Shown here in pieces: positions 8,762 to 16,780 of a DNA stretch of 35,329 nucleotides. The position numbers and the translations under genes were made by a program. The stretch lies in contig DCAW01000025.1 in NCBI GenBank assembly GCA_002313895.1, forward strand, positions 34,747 through 70,075, read 5' to 3'. The notes under the pieces are model-generated. The model saw only the letters and a program-made list of their open reading frames with translations. It was not told where the DNA came from and made no database searches. The stretch comes from Dehalococcoidia bacterium UBA1123. Its GTDB lineage: Bacteria > Chloroflexota > Dehalococcoidia > Lucifugimonadales > UBA1123. The number at the start of each line of letters is the position of its first letter. The first letter of the stretch is position 1.

Positions 8762-11421
8762 GAGCTTAACGACTCTCTCACGAGGCCCGACACCAAATCC
8801 AGCGCGTCGTCGAGCTTGCTGGCGTCTCGACCTCCGGCCTGGGCAACATCTGGTCGCCCACCTCCGCCGCCGCCGATAGCTTTGGCGGCGCCACGAGCGA
8901 TGTCCGAAGCGTTGAGGCCACGCTCAACCAGGTCGTTGGTGACCATCGAAATGAGAATTGGCCTGTCGTTTATCACCGATCCAAGCACAACCACTCCGCT
9001 TCCCAATTTGTCCCTCAGCCAGTCGCCCACCTCTCTTAGGGAGTCGGCATTGGCGGCTGTGACGCGAGTCGCCAGCACGGTCACGCCGTCGACTTGTTGG
9101 GCCGAGTCCAACAGACCTTCGGCAGATTGGAGGGTCAGCTTGCGCTCCATATTTTCTCGTTCCCGCTGAAGCTCTAAGAGTTCGTCCATCAGACTCTGAA
9201 CTCGTTCCTCGGTTTCCTGGGGAGTCGTCGAGAGAGTGCGAGCCAGCCTGTCCTCACGATGGAAGCGCTCCCAGACCAACCGCTCGGCGGCTCGTCCGCT
9301 GATAGCCTCGATGCGGCGCATGCCCGCCCCAATGGATGACTCGCCCAGCACATAGACCGCCCCAACCTCGCCAGTAAGCTGCACGTGAGTGCCGCCGCAA
9401 ACCTCGAAGCTGAAGGTGTCGCCGTTAGCAATCTCGACCAGCCGAACGGTGTCGCCGTACTTGTCTCCAAAGAACGCCAGCGCGCCTCGGCGGATGGCCG
9501 ACTGGTAGGTGTCTTCGTCTTTCAGGATGCGGGCGTTCTGCCGGACCTTCTCGTTGACCAGAAGTTGGACTTGCCACATCTCTTCGTCGGTGACAGCTTG
9601 GACGTGGGTGAAGTCGAAACGCAACCGGTCTGGAGCCACATAGGAGCCGGCCTGGCGGACGTGAGCGCCGAGCACCTGCCGCAAAGCGGCGTGGAGCATG
9701 TGAGTTGCCGTGTGATTGCGTGCTGTGTCCTCGCGGCGCACCGGGTCAACGTAGGCGTCTACCGAATCGCCCATGTTCATCGTGCCCTGGGTCACCTTGC
9801 CGAACTGAATGATCAGGCCAGGCATGACCTCCTGAGTGTCGTTGATTTCGATTCGACCCTCCGATCCGACTATCTCGCCGGAGTCGCCAATCTGCCCTCC
9901 GCCCTCGGCGTAGAACGGGGTCTGGACCAGGGCGATCTCGACCTCCTGGCCTTCGGTCACCTGGTTGACGGTCTCGTTATCAGCGATCAGCCCGACAACG
10001 ATGGACGAAGCCGTAGTCTGCTCATATCCCAAGAATCGTGTGCCGCCGATGCCCAGGCTCTCGTAGACCCGAATCTTGGCGCGGTCGTCGCCGAACTTTG
10101 CTGTGGCGCGGGCGCGGGCGCGCTGGGCTTCCATAGCCCGCTCGAAGCCCTCCATATCCACCTCGACGCCGTGCTCCCGTGCTATCTCTTGGGTCATCTC
10201 CACGGGGAATCCATGAGTGTCCCATAGCTGGAACACGGTCTCTCCAGCGAGACTGTCCTGGCCTTCCATCGCGTCCATGAGAATCGCGTTGCCATTGAGG
10301 AACGCCTGCTGAAACCGGTCTTCTTCAAGCCTCAACACTGTCAGGATGAACTCTCTGTTGTTCACCAACTCTGGGTACATCTCGCCCATCTTGGCGATGG
10401 CAGCCTCGGCTATCTCGCCCAGGAAGTTGCCCTCAAGGCCAATGCGGCGCCCGTATCGGATAGCCCTGCGAATAACCCGACGCAGGACGTAGCCCCGACC
10501 CTCGTTGCCTGGAACCACGCCGTCGGCAATCAGGAACGTGACGCTGCGGCCATGTTCGACGACGGTGCGGATGCCGTAGTCGGTGTCGCGATCCGTGCCG
10601 TACTTCCTGCCGCTGATCTCCTCGGTTTTTTGCACCATCGGTTGGAACAGGTCGGTCTCGTACATGGTCTCCGCGCGCTGCATCACCCGCACCAGACGCT
10701 CGAATCCCATCCCCGTGTCCACTCCGGTGCTGGGCAGGTTGGTGCGTGTGCCGTCCAGATGATGGTAGAACTGCATGAACACGAGGTTCCAAATCTCGAC
10801 GAATCGATTGCACTCGTCGCCGTGCTCATTCATCACATTCGTGCAGTTGGGAGCGCAATCTGACTGAAGGCAGCCCTTGTCCGTTCCGAGATCGTAGTGA
10901 ATCTCAGAAGACGGGCCACAGGGGCCTTCAAGGCCGGCAGGCCCCCACCAGTTATCCTCGTCGCCGTGACGGGAGATTCGCTCGTCAGGGAATCCTGCAT
11001 CCAGCCATAGCTGTCTTGCCTCGTCGTCGTCCAGGTAGATGGTGGCGTGCAGGCGGTCCACAGGCAAGCCCATGTTCTGGGTCATGAACTCCAGCGCGAA
11101 GGAAATCGCCCCTTCCTTGAAATAGTCTCCGATGCTGAAGTTGCCCAGCATTTCGAATAGGGTATTGTGAGTCGCGTCGCCTACGATGTCGATATCTGGC
11201 GTCCTGAAGGATTTCTGAGAGGACGTCAAACGTCGGTTCGGCGGCGCTGTCTCGCCCGCGAAGTAAGACTTGAACTGGACCATGCCCGCTGTGGTCAAGA
11301 GGAGTGTTGGGTCCCCAACCGGAATCAGGGACGAGCTCGCCACGCGCAGGTGGCCCTTGCTCTCGAAGAAGCTAAGAAATTCCTCTCGAATACGTTCACT
11401 GGTCCAGTCTGATGTCGTCAT
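8758..11421 (-). CDS. alaS: Alanine-tRNA ligase
   Basis: This full-length 887-residue class II aminoacyl-tRNA synthetase charges tRNA-Ala. The N-terminus 'IREEFLSFFESKGHLRVASSSLIP' with 'LLLTTAGMVQFKSYF' is the catalytic core. The editing domain has the two zinc-binding motifs 'HTATH' (His570, His574) and 'CGGTH' (Cys675, His679). The C-terminal C-Ala/DHHA1 region ends with the Gly-rich 'GGGGGGRPDVAQAGG'. The first ATG at 11421 gives the expected start. I see no T-box leader upstream. The gene overlaps ruvX downstream by 4 nt, suggesting one transcript. The 11422-11664 stretch upstream has no gene I can support. Confidence 0.98.
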   Translation of the reverse strand: MTTSDWTSERIREEFLSFFESKGHLRVASSSLIPVGDPTLLLTTAGMVQFKSYFAGETAPPNRRLTSSQKSFRTPDIDIVGDATHNTLFEMLGNFSIGDYFKEGAISFALEFMTQNMGLPVDRLHATIYLDDDEARQLWLDAGFPDERISRHGDEDNWWGPAGLEGPCGPSSEIHYDLGTDKGCLQSDCAPNCTNVMNEHGDECNRFVEIWNLVFMQFYHHLDGTRTNLPSTGVDTGMGFERLVRVMQRAETMYETDLFQPMVQKTEEISGRKYGTDRDTDYGIRTVVEHGRSVTFLIADGVVPGNEGRGYVLRRVIRRAIRYGRRIGLEGNFLGEIAEAAIAKMGEMYPELVNNREFILTVLRLEEDRFQQAFLNGNAILMDAMEGQDSLAGETVFQLWDTHGFPVEMTQEIAREHGVEVDMEGFERAMEAQRARARATAKFGDDRAKIRVYESLGIGGTRFLGYEQTTASSIVVGLIADNETVNQVTEGQEVEIALVQTPFYAEGGGQIGDSGEIVGSEGRIEINDTQEVMPGLIIQFGKVTQGTMNMGDSVDAYVDPVRREDTARNHTATHMLHAALRQVLGAHVRQAGSYVAPDRLRFDFTHVQAVTDEEMWQVQLLVNEKVRQNARILKDEDTYQSAIRRGALAFFGDKYGDTVRLVEIANGDTFSFEVCGGTHVQLTGEVGAVYVLGESSIGAGMRRIEAISGRAAERLVWERFHREDRLARTLSTTPQETEERVQSLMDELLELQRERENMERKLTLQSAEGLLDSAQQVDGVTVLATRVTAANADSLREVGDWLRDKLGSGVVVLGSVINDRPILISMVTNDLVERGLNASDIARGAAKAIGGGGGGRPDVAQAGGRDASKLDDALDLVSGLVRESLSS

Positions 11422-11679
11422 AGCGCTGCCCTTAACCTCTGCATGTTGGGGGTTCCCTCTCCGGCGGTGCTTGGTGGAATGGTCTCAATGAGGCCGTTGC
11501 ATACACCTACGCGTCGATAATTGATGTCTGATTTTACGGGGCAGGTATGGGGGTGTCAATTTCACGAATCGCAGTGGTTAGACGACGATTGTATGAAAGC
11601 GGCTTAGGCGATAAACTCAATATGATGGTCGAATGGGTTCATAGGAATTATTTGAAGCGACAAAATGAAAATCGAGTAG

Positions 11680-11799
11680 ATGGAGCAATTGCTCGCATCT
11701 GATGAGTTCAAAAAAGAACAAGAAGAGCTGCAAGCAGTGATAAAATCCATTGTTGGAAAATATGACACACCCACGCGGCCGTCCAAACCGTTCAAATAA
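11680..11799 (+). other. Short 39-codon reading frame upstream of PIN locus, possibly an antitoxin remnant
   Basis: A lysine- and glutamate-rich 39-residue peptide ('EQLLASDEFKKEQEELQ' near its start) ends at TAA 11797-11799. An in-frame ATG at 11665 precedes it but is separated by TAG at 11677. The surrounding DNA is clearly more AT-rich than the neighbouring genes. A second tiny frame at 11812-11868 ('MSKKLKGISVSQMIIDAR') sits directly before the PIN gene, where an antitoxin would be, and its 'ISVS' segment vaguely recalls Phd-type antitoxins. Neither can be assigned; they may be debris of an antitoxin gene. Confidence 0.25.
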
Positions 11800-11870
11800 G
11801 CAAGACAGGAAATGAGCAAGAAACTCAAAGGAATATCGGTGAGTCAGATGATTATCGATGCTCGATAATC

Positions 11871-12323
11871 ATGACCATTGTGCACGTCGAGGACTCCGCT
11901 TTAATCAAAAAATATATCCAGAAAATCGGTTCATTATCGATTTCAGTTCTTGCGGCATTGGAACTCAAGTCCGCGTTGACGAGACTTGTGAAGGGCGGGC
12001 AAATATCCGAATCAGAGATGCGTGTCGCGCTAACCGAGTTTGGGTCACACAGGCCATTTTTCTCGATAATGTTGTCAGTAGATAACCTGCTGATGGACGA
12101 AGCCGGAGAATTATTGGAGAAATCCGTCCTGAGGACTCTGGGCGCAATTCACTTCGCGTCGGCATTGAGACTCAAGACGTCAGCCGCTAGAACCAACGAA
12201 AGTAGGGTTGTCGTTACCAGCGATCTCGAATTGGTTAGCGCATGGGACGAAGAAGGGCTAGTAGTGATTAACCCAACAAATGGTGTAGCCTTAGAGCAAA
12301 TTCGGAGTCTATCGTCCGGATAG
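11871..12323 (+). CDS. PIN-domain protein, VapC-like, probably catalytically inactive
   Basis: The product has 150 residues with the PIN layout: 'HVEDSALIKKYI' at the N-terminus, 'VLAALELKSALTRLVK' with the conserved Glu, 'LRTLGAIHFASALRL' and 'VVVTSDLELVSAWDEEGL'. VapC toxins are Mg-dependent RNases that need four acidic residues. In this copy the first position reads V-E-D-S-A-L where families have V-D-S/T-S-A-L, and the 'LRTLDAIH' Asp is Gly. The spacing between 'KKYI' and 'SVLAALE' is also shorter than usual, suggesting a small internal deletion. The locus is AT-rich compared with its neighbours, consistent with acquired DNA. I read it as a decaying toxin without an intact antitoxin. Confidence 0.65.
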   Translation: MTIVHVEDSALIKKYIQKIGSLSISVLAALELKSALTRLVKGGQISESEMRVALTEFGSHRPFFSIMLSVDNLLMDEAGELLEKSVLRTLGAIHFASALRLKTSAARTNESRVVVTSDLELVSAWDEEGLVVINPTNGVALEQIRSLSSG

Positions 12324-12330
12324 AACGATT

Positions 12331-12915
12331 CTACCCACTTAGAGGCGCAGAGCCGAGCCGCTCGTACACGGCTCCAGTGGGCGTCAGTGTGCTTCGCATG
12401 AGGCTAATGGAGTCCACGGGTATGTTCAGGCTTTCGTCCAGATTAGTGTCTAACAGCGTTTGAGCGACATTCTGGCCTTCCTCCTCCGATGCGCCGCCTC
12501 GGATGCGACCCAGGGTCAGATGAGGATTGTATTCACGTCTCTCCGCCTCGACTCCCAGACCTTCCACAGCCTTCTCTATGGACTGCTGAAGCGTCCTGAG
12601 AGACTCCATCTCGCCATCAACTCCCGCCCAAAGCACCCTCGGACGCTGGAAATTTGGAAACGCGCCTGTCTCTCCCAAGTGAAGTTTGAAGGGTTGAACC
12701 TCCTGGGCGGCCTTTTTCATAGCTACAATTACCGGCTCTATCTGACTGATCTCGATGTCACCGAGAAATTTCAGCGTCAGATGGATGCCTTCGGGTCTCA
12801 CCGTTCGGAGGTTACGTATTCCGGCTCCTCGGATGTGGGTGGCGGCCCTGCGCAGGTCATCCACGACCGGATCGGGCAGTTCGACTGCTATGAAGGATCG
12901 CATTGTTTCGGTCAT
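12331..12915 (-). CDS. thpR: RNA 2',3'-cyclic phosphodiesterase (2'-5' RNA ligase family)
   Basis: The product has 194 residues of the 2H phosphoesterase superfamily. The two HxTx catalytic motifs are 'IHLTLKFLG' (His45) and 'NPHLTLGRI' (His132), and the N-terminus 'MRSFIAVELPDPVVDDL' is typical of ThpR. The enzyme opens 2',3'-cyclic phosphates and can join tRNA half-molecules in vitro. The ATG at 12915 overlaps the TGA of the upstream glycosylase gene (ATGA), so the pair is probably co-transcribed and translationally coupled. The methionine at residue 5 is an alternative start. Confidence 0.92.
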   Translation of the reverse strand: MTETMRSFIAVELPDPVVDDLRRAATHIRGAGIRNLRTVRPEGIHLTLKFLGDIEISQIEPVIVAMKKAAQEVQPFKLHLGETGAFPNFQRPRVLWAGVDGEMESLRTLQQSIEKAVEGLGVEAERREYNPHLTLGRIRGGASEEEGQNVAQTLLDTNLDESLNIPVDSISLMRSTLTPTGAVYERLGSAPLSG

Positions 12916-13460
12916 CGTTCGGTGGTCGTCTCCTCTAATAATACCCTTAGTTGATAGTACCAGCCCATAAGGTCGTTCATCGAATAGACCGCGTTGGCTG
13001 GGCTGGGATTGGGAACGAGAAACACCGTCGATTCGCCGATGGGACGGTCCTGACCCCCCAACTCTGGGCGCAGGTCGACTCCCTCAGCATATTTCAAGAA
13101 ATTTCGGTAGGCCACCGAGCCGTGGAAGCATACGACTTTCGGAGCGTATCGCTCCAGCTTGTCTTTGAGAACAGGCGCCCACTCCCGAAAGTCCGCCGCC
13201 CGCAGGTCGGAGGCTCCGGCGGATGGCCGCTTCACAACGTCGGTGAATCCGATACCCTGCTCAAGGGCCAGATGATCGGTCTCCGCCTCCAGTGGCGGGT
13301 CGAATATCCCTGCGGAGTTCACCGCTTTCCAAAACCTGTTACGAGGGGACGCGAAGTAATGCCCGTCGCGCACCGAGGTCAGGCCAGGGTTCAGACCGAC
13401 GAACACCAGGTCAAGGCCAGTGGCCAGGTAGTCAGATAGCGTCTCCAAATTGTGGGTCAT
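12912..13460 (-). CDS. mug: Mismatch-specific uracil/thymine DNA glycosylase (MUG/TDG family)
   Basis: The product has 182 residues. The uracil-DNA glycosylase fold shows the family-2 active site 'LDLVFVGLNPGLTSVRDGHYFASPRNRFWKAV' (GLNPG with the catalytic Asn) and the C-terminal loop 'VFLVPNPSPANA', which corresponds to the 'VPNPSG' DNA-intercalating loop of Mug. 'VVCFHGSVAYRNF' lies between them. Such enzymes remove uracil, or modified thymine and cytosine, from G mispairs in base-excision repair. The gene is followed by thpR with a 4-nt overlap and is divergent from the phosphoesterase gene at 13586. Confidence 0.9.
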   Translation of the reverse strand: MTHNLETLSDYLATGLDLVFVGLNPGLTSVRDGHYFASPRNRFWKAVNSAGIFDPPLEAETDHLALEQGIGFTDVVKRPSAGASDLRAADFREWAPVLKDKLERYAPKVVCFHGSVAYRNFLKYAEGVDLRPELGGQDRPIGESTVFLVPNPSPANAVYSMNDLMGWYYQLRVLLEETTTER

Positions 13461-13550
13461 GAGTTTCGATTCATGCTTGCTGATTTACCTTCAACTATAT
13501 CTGAAAACTGAGGAAGTGTTCGAAAGCCTCATTCATTGTCTCAACTTGCA

Positions 13551-13579
13551 TTGACTACCAGGTTTCTGCACGGTATATT
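13551..13579 (+). promoter_or_regulatory. Sigma-70-type promoter for the phosphoesterase gene, apparently leaderless
   Basis: A -35 box TTGACT (13551-13556) and a -10 box TATATT (13574-13579) each differ from consensus by one base and are separated by an ideal 17 nt. Only six bases (CGCCTT) separate the -10 box from the ATG at 13586, so transcription would start at or near the A of the start codon. No ribosome-binding site precedes the ATG, which fits a leaderless message. Confidence 0.65.
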
Positions 13580-13585
13580 CGCCTT

Positions 13586-14176
13586 ATGATCATTGGACTT
13601 TTATCAGACACTCACCTGCCAAACCTTATCCGAGATTTAGACGAGCTAGGCCCAGAGACAGTGGAGTTTTTCAAGAGCGTTGACCTCATCTTCCACGGCG
13701 GAGACCTGACCACTCCGCGGGTGCTGGACTGGTTGGAGCAGTTCGCGCCGGTGGTATGCTCCACAGGCAACAACGACCCGATCCCCGACCCTCGCTCAGA
13801 AGAGGTTCAGACTCTAGAGATCGAGGGCTGGCGCATAGGCATGATCCACAGCCTGGAGGGCCAGTTCCGGCCCACCGAACAGCTTCAGGCATACTTCCCC
13901 GAGCCGGTGGACATCATGATCGCCGGGCACACACATCAAGAACGGCTGGAGCATCGCGAGGGTGTGACGCTAATCAACAGCGGCAGCATCACCTTCCCCC
14001 ATCACAAAGAACTTCGTATGGGAACCGTCGGCCTGTTGGAACTCAAACCCGGCTGGATGAAGACCGAAATCATGCTGTTGGGCGAGACTCAGGGAAGCCC
14101 GAACCCTTGTGAGGCAATGTCCATCGAGATCGAGATGAACGGCGCCGGGCCACAGATAATTTCACAAACACCGTAA
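13586..14176 (+). CDS. YfcE/MJ0936-family metallophosphoesterase
   Basis: The product has 196 residues. The calcineurin-like metal-binding motifs occur in order: 'LLSDTHLP' (DxH, residues 7-9), 'DLIFHGGDLTTPRVL' (GD), 'VVCSTGNNDPI' (GNxD), 'MIAGHTHQERL' (GHxH) and 'LINSGSITFPHHK'. These ligate two divalent metals in phosphodiesterases of the YfcE/MJ0936 type. The physiological substrate is unknown. The C-terminal ~35 residues extend past the usual end of the domain. The gene is transcribed on its own from the promoter at 13551-13579, divergent from mug, and is followed by a palindromic repeat. Confidence 0.92.
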   Translation: MIIGLLSDTHLPNLIRDLDELGPETVEFFKSVDLIFHGGDLTTPRVLDWLEQFAPVVCSTGNNDPIPDPRSEEVQTLEIEGWRIGMIHSLEGQFRPTEQLQAYFPEPVDIMIAGHTHQERLEHREGVTLINSGSITFPHHKELRMGTVGLLELKPGWMKTEIMLLGETQGSPNPCEAMSIEIEMNGAGPQIISQTP

Positions 14177-14190
14177 AAGGAAAATATTGC

Positions 14191-14319
14191 TGTCATTCTG
14201 AGCCGAGGCGAAGAATCTAATGCGCGCATACTAACTGTCGTTTCGCCTCCGACCAGATTCTTCGGTTGCGACATCAGAATGACAAGTTGGTGACGGCTGA
14301 AAACTAATGGCTAAATGCC
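14191..14319 (+). repeat. Intergenic palindromic repeat, copy 2 (forward, best conserved)
   Basis: The left arm at 14191-14218 starts 'TGTCATTCTGAGCCGAGG' and ends 'CGAAGAATCT'. The right arm at 14255-14284 starts 'AGATTCTTCGG' and ends 'CAGAATGACA', its inverted counterpart. The tail 14285-14319 carries 'GACGGCTGAAAACTAATGG', matching the tail of copy 1. The element ends immediately before the ribosome-binding site of the CoA transferase gene, so a stem could lie in that gene's 5' UTR or act as a terminator for the gene before it. Confidence 0.8.
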
Positions 14320-14335
14320 GTCTCAGAGGAACGAA

Positions 14336-16780
14336 ATGACACAGGCGCTCGAAGGAATCACTGTATTAGACTTCTCCCAGGGGATGGCCGGCTCCATCGC
14401 CACGATGGCCCTGTCGGACTTCGGGGCTGAAGTCATAAAGATCGAGCCTCCTGAGGGCGACCCATACCGGGCGGTTCCTCAATCTCATCTCTGGAACCGG
14501 GGCAAGAAGAGCGTGGTTCTTGACCTGAACGATTCCGATGCCATAAATCAGATCCGCAACCTGGCCGAGCGCGCCGATGTGGTGATCGAGACTTTCAAAC
14601 CCGGCGTCGCAGACTCTCTGGGCATTGGTTATGAAACGCTGAAGGCCGAACGTCCAGACCTGGTTTACTGCTCCATAACCGGCTTCGGCCCCAAAGGGCC
14701 GTACTCCGATTACAAGGATTACGAAGGGCTTATCGAGGCCAAGTCTGGCAGGCTGATGATCTTCGCCGGAATCACCGGACGGGAAGGTCCCAGCTTTGCC
14801 GTGGTCAACGTCGCCAGTCACGCGGCGGCGATGGGAGCATTCAGAGGCATCGTCTCAGCGCTAATGGTGCGCGACCAGACGGGCCAGGGCCAGCAGGTAG
14901 ACACCAGCCTGCTTCAGGCCGTGACCTACTACGACCTGACCCAGTTCATCCTCTGGCAGATGATGATCAAATTCCCGGAGACCTTCGATTTCGACCCGAC
15001 GACCATTGCCCTGCGAGCCTCGCCAATTCAATATCTGCCTGTACGGACCAAGGACGGCAAGTGGATGCAGCTTGCCAACCTGATAGAAAGGCTGTTCCGT
15101 TCGGAGATTTTCGCCATCGGGCTAGGGCACATCTACGACGACCCGCGCTTCGTCGATGCCCCCAACCTAGTCGAACCCGAAGATCGCGAGGCTCTCCGCA
15201 GGTTGATCCTTACCCGGATGCAAGAGAAGACCGAAGCAGAGTGGATGGACCTTTTCGTCAACGAGGAAGGAAACGTCGCAGCCGAGCCATTCATGACGGC
15301 CACCGAGGCGCTGTCCCATCCTCAGATTATCCACAGCGGCATTGTCCAGAATGTTGAGGACCCGACCGTCGGCTCGATGCGACAGCTTGGCCCAGCATTC
15401 TACATGGACGGCTCGCCGCCCCGAATCCAGGGGCCTGCCCCGACCCTCGGTCAGCACACCGACGAGGTCTTGAAGTCTCTCGAAATCCCTGTTCCGCCGA
15501 ATAATACGACAGCCTCGAAGCCTCCCCCCAAGCACCCGCTGGAGGGCGTGACGGTGCTAGACCTGTCCACTGTGATCGCCGGACCTCTGGCTGGCTCTCT
15601 GGTGGCCGAGTTGGGGGCCAGGGTGATTCGAATCGAAACCCTCGACGGCGATTGGATGCGCGGAGGAAACAACGGCATCGCATCCAACAGGACGATGGCC
15701 GGCACCGAGGGACTATCTCTCGATCTCAAAACTGAAGAAGGGCAGGAAATCCTGAGGCGTTTGATTCCCAAGACCGACGTTTTGATGCACAACATGCGTC
15801 CCGGCGCTCCGGAGCGGGTGGGCATCGGACTCGATCAGGTGCGCGAACTCAACCCGGACATCAACTACGTATACGTGTCAGGCTACGGCTCCTCTGGCCC
15901 TTACCATCACCGTCCAGCCATGCACCCTATCGGCGGCGCGGTCGCAGGGGGCGCGTTGACCCAGGCAGGCCGCGACGCGCTACCTCCTGAAGACGCAGAA
16001 ATGACGATGGAAGAGATCGTCGAGGTGTCGCGGGTGCTGGGTCGCGCTCAGGACGTGAATCCCGACCCCAACACGTCTATGGTGGCGTCAACCGCCGTGG
16101 TCGTGGGGCTCTACACCCGCCAGCGCACCGGCAAACCCCAATACATCGAGACTTCGATGATTCAGGCCAACGCCTATGCCAACGCCGACGATTTCTTCGA
16201 CTACGAAGGCAAGCCCCCGCGACTCTTCCCAGACTCCGAAGGCTACGGAATCCATGCTCTGGATCGCATCTATGAGGCTCTGGGAGGTTGGATATTCCTG
16301 GCCTGCCCAATGCAGGACGATTGGCTGGCTCTATGCAGCGCCATTGAACGCCCTGACCTGCGCGATGATCCGAGATTTTCCACTCTCGAAGGGCGACAGG
16401 AGAACGACGACGCGCTGATCGCCGAGCTCGCGCCGCTGTTCAAGACCAAAACTCCTCAGGAATGGGAGACAGAGTTGTCGGCCAAAGACGTCGGCTGTGT
16501 CCGGGTCGAGGACAGCAATATGTTTGGCTTCTTCGACAACGACGAGCATGTTCGAGAGAACGGATTCACGACCGTAGTCGAACACAAACGATTCGGAAAG
16601 TTCTGGCGTTACTCTCCAATTCTAAATTTCTCCAAGACTCCTAGCAAGGCCGGCGGCGGCATCCTCAGAGGCGAACACACCATGCCCATCCTCAAAGATT
16701 TGGGTTACACCGAGGATGAAATTCACGCATTGAAGGCAAAAGGCGTGCTAGATTGGGAGGAACCTGCGCCCCTAAGCTAG
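14336..16780 (+). CDS. Tandem-domain class III CoA transferase (CaiB/BaiF family)
   Basis: The product has 814 residues, twice the usual ~400. Each half begins with the class III signature: 'LEGITVLDFSQGMAGSIATMALSDFGAEVIKIEPP' and, after a Pro/Thr/Lys-rich linker near residues 385-405, 'LEGVTVLDLSTVIAGPLAGSLVAELGARVIRIE'. Both halves continue with the 'R-x-D-V-x-x-x-x-x-x-P-G-x-x-x-x-x-G' block ('ADVVIETFKPGVADSLGIG', 'TDVLMHNMRPGAPERVGIG') and a 'DLVYCSITGFGPKGPY' or 'NINYVYVSGYGSSGPY'-type segment. These enzymes move CoA between carboxylic acids. Two fused copies could form the interlocked-ring dimer within one chain. I prefer ATG 14336, which has 'AGAGGA' 5 nt upstream, over ATG 14315, which falls in the repeat tail. 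Confidence 0.88.
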   Translation: MTQALEGITVLDFSQGMAGSIATMALSDFGAEVIKIEPPEGDPYRAVPQSHLWNRGKKSVVLDLNDSDAINQIRNLAERADVVIETFKPGVADSLGIGYETLKAERPDLVYCSITGFGPKGPYSDYKDYEGLIEAKSGRLMIFAGITGREGPSFAVVNVASHAAAMGAFRGIVSALMVRDQTGQGQQVDTSLLQAVTYYDLTQFILWQMMIKFPETFDFDPTTIALRASPIQYLPVRTKDGKWMQLANLIERLFRSEIFAIGLGHIYDDPRFVDAPNLVEPEDREALRRLILTRMQEKTEAEWMDLFVNEEGNVAAEPFMTATEALSHPQIIHSGIVQNVEDPTVGSMRQLGPAFYMDGSPPRIQGPAPTLGQHTDEVLKSLEIPVPPNNTTASKPPPKHPLEGVTVLDLSTVIAGPLAGSLVAELGARVIRIETLDGDWMRGGNNGIASNRTMAGTEGLSLDLKTEEGQEILRRLIPKTDVLMHNMRPGAPERVGIGLDQVRELNPDINYVYVSGYGSSGPYHHRPAMHPIGGAVAGGALTQAGRDALPPEDAEMTMEEIVEVSRVLGRAQDVNPDPNTSMVASTAVVVGLYTRQRTGKPQYIETSMIQANAYANADDFFDYEGKPPRLFPDSEGYGIHALDRIYEALGGWIFLACPMQDDWLALCSAIERPDLRDDPRFSTLEGRQENDDALIAELAPLFKTKTPQEWETELSAKDVGCVRVEDSNMFGFFDNDEHVRENGFTTVVEHKRFGKFWRYSPILNFSKTPSKAGGGILRGEHTMPILKDLGYTEDEIHALKAKGVLDWEEPAPLS

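Noticed and set aside
9385..10227. Long open frame on the plus strand inside alaS (280 codons).
   Set aside because: It is the antisense shadow of the conserved alaS coding sequence.
11422..11520. T-box riboswitch upstream of alaS.
   Set aside because: The GC-rich leader has a 'GGAGAGGGAACCC' stretch but lacks the T-box consensus (TGGNACCGCG-type) and a specifier-stem arrangement I could recognise.
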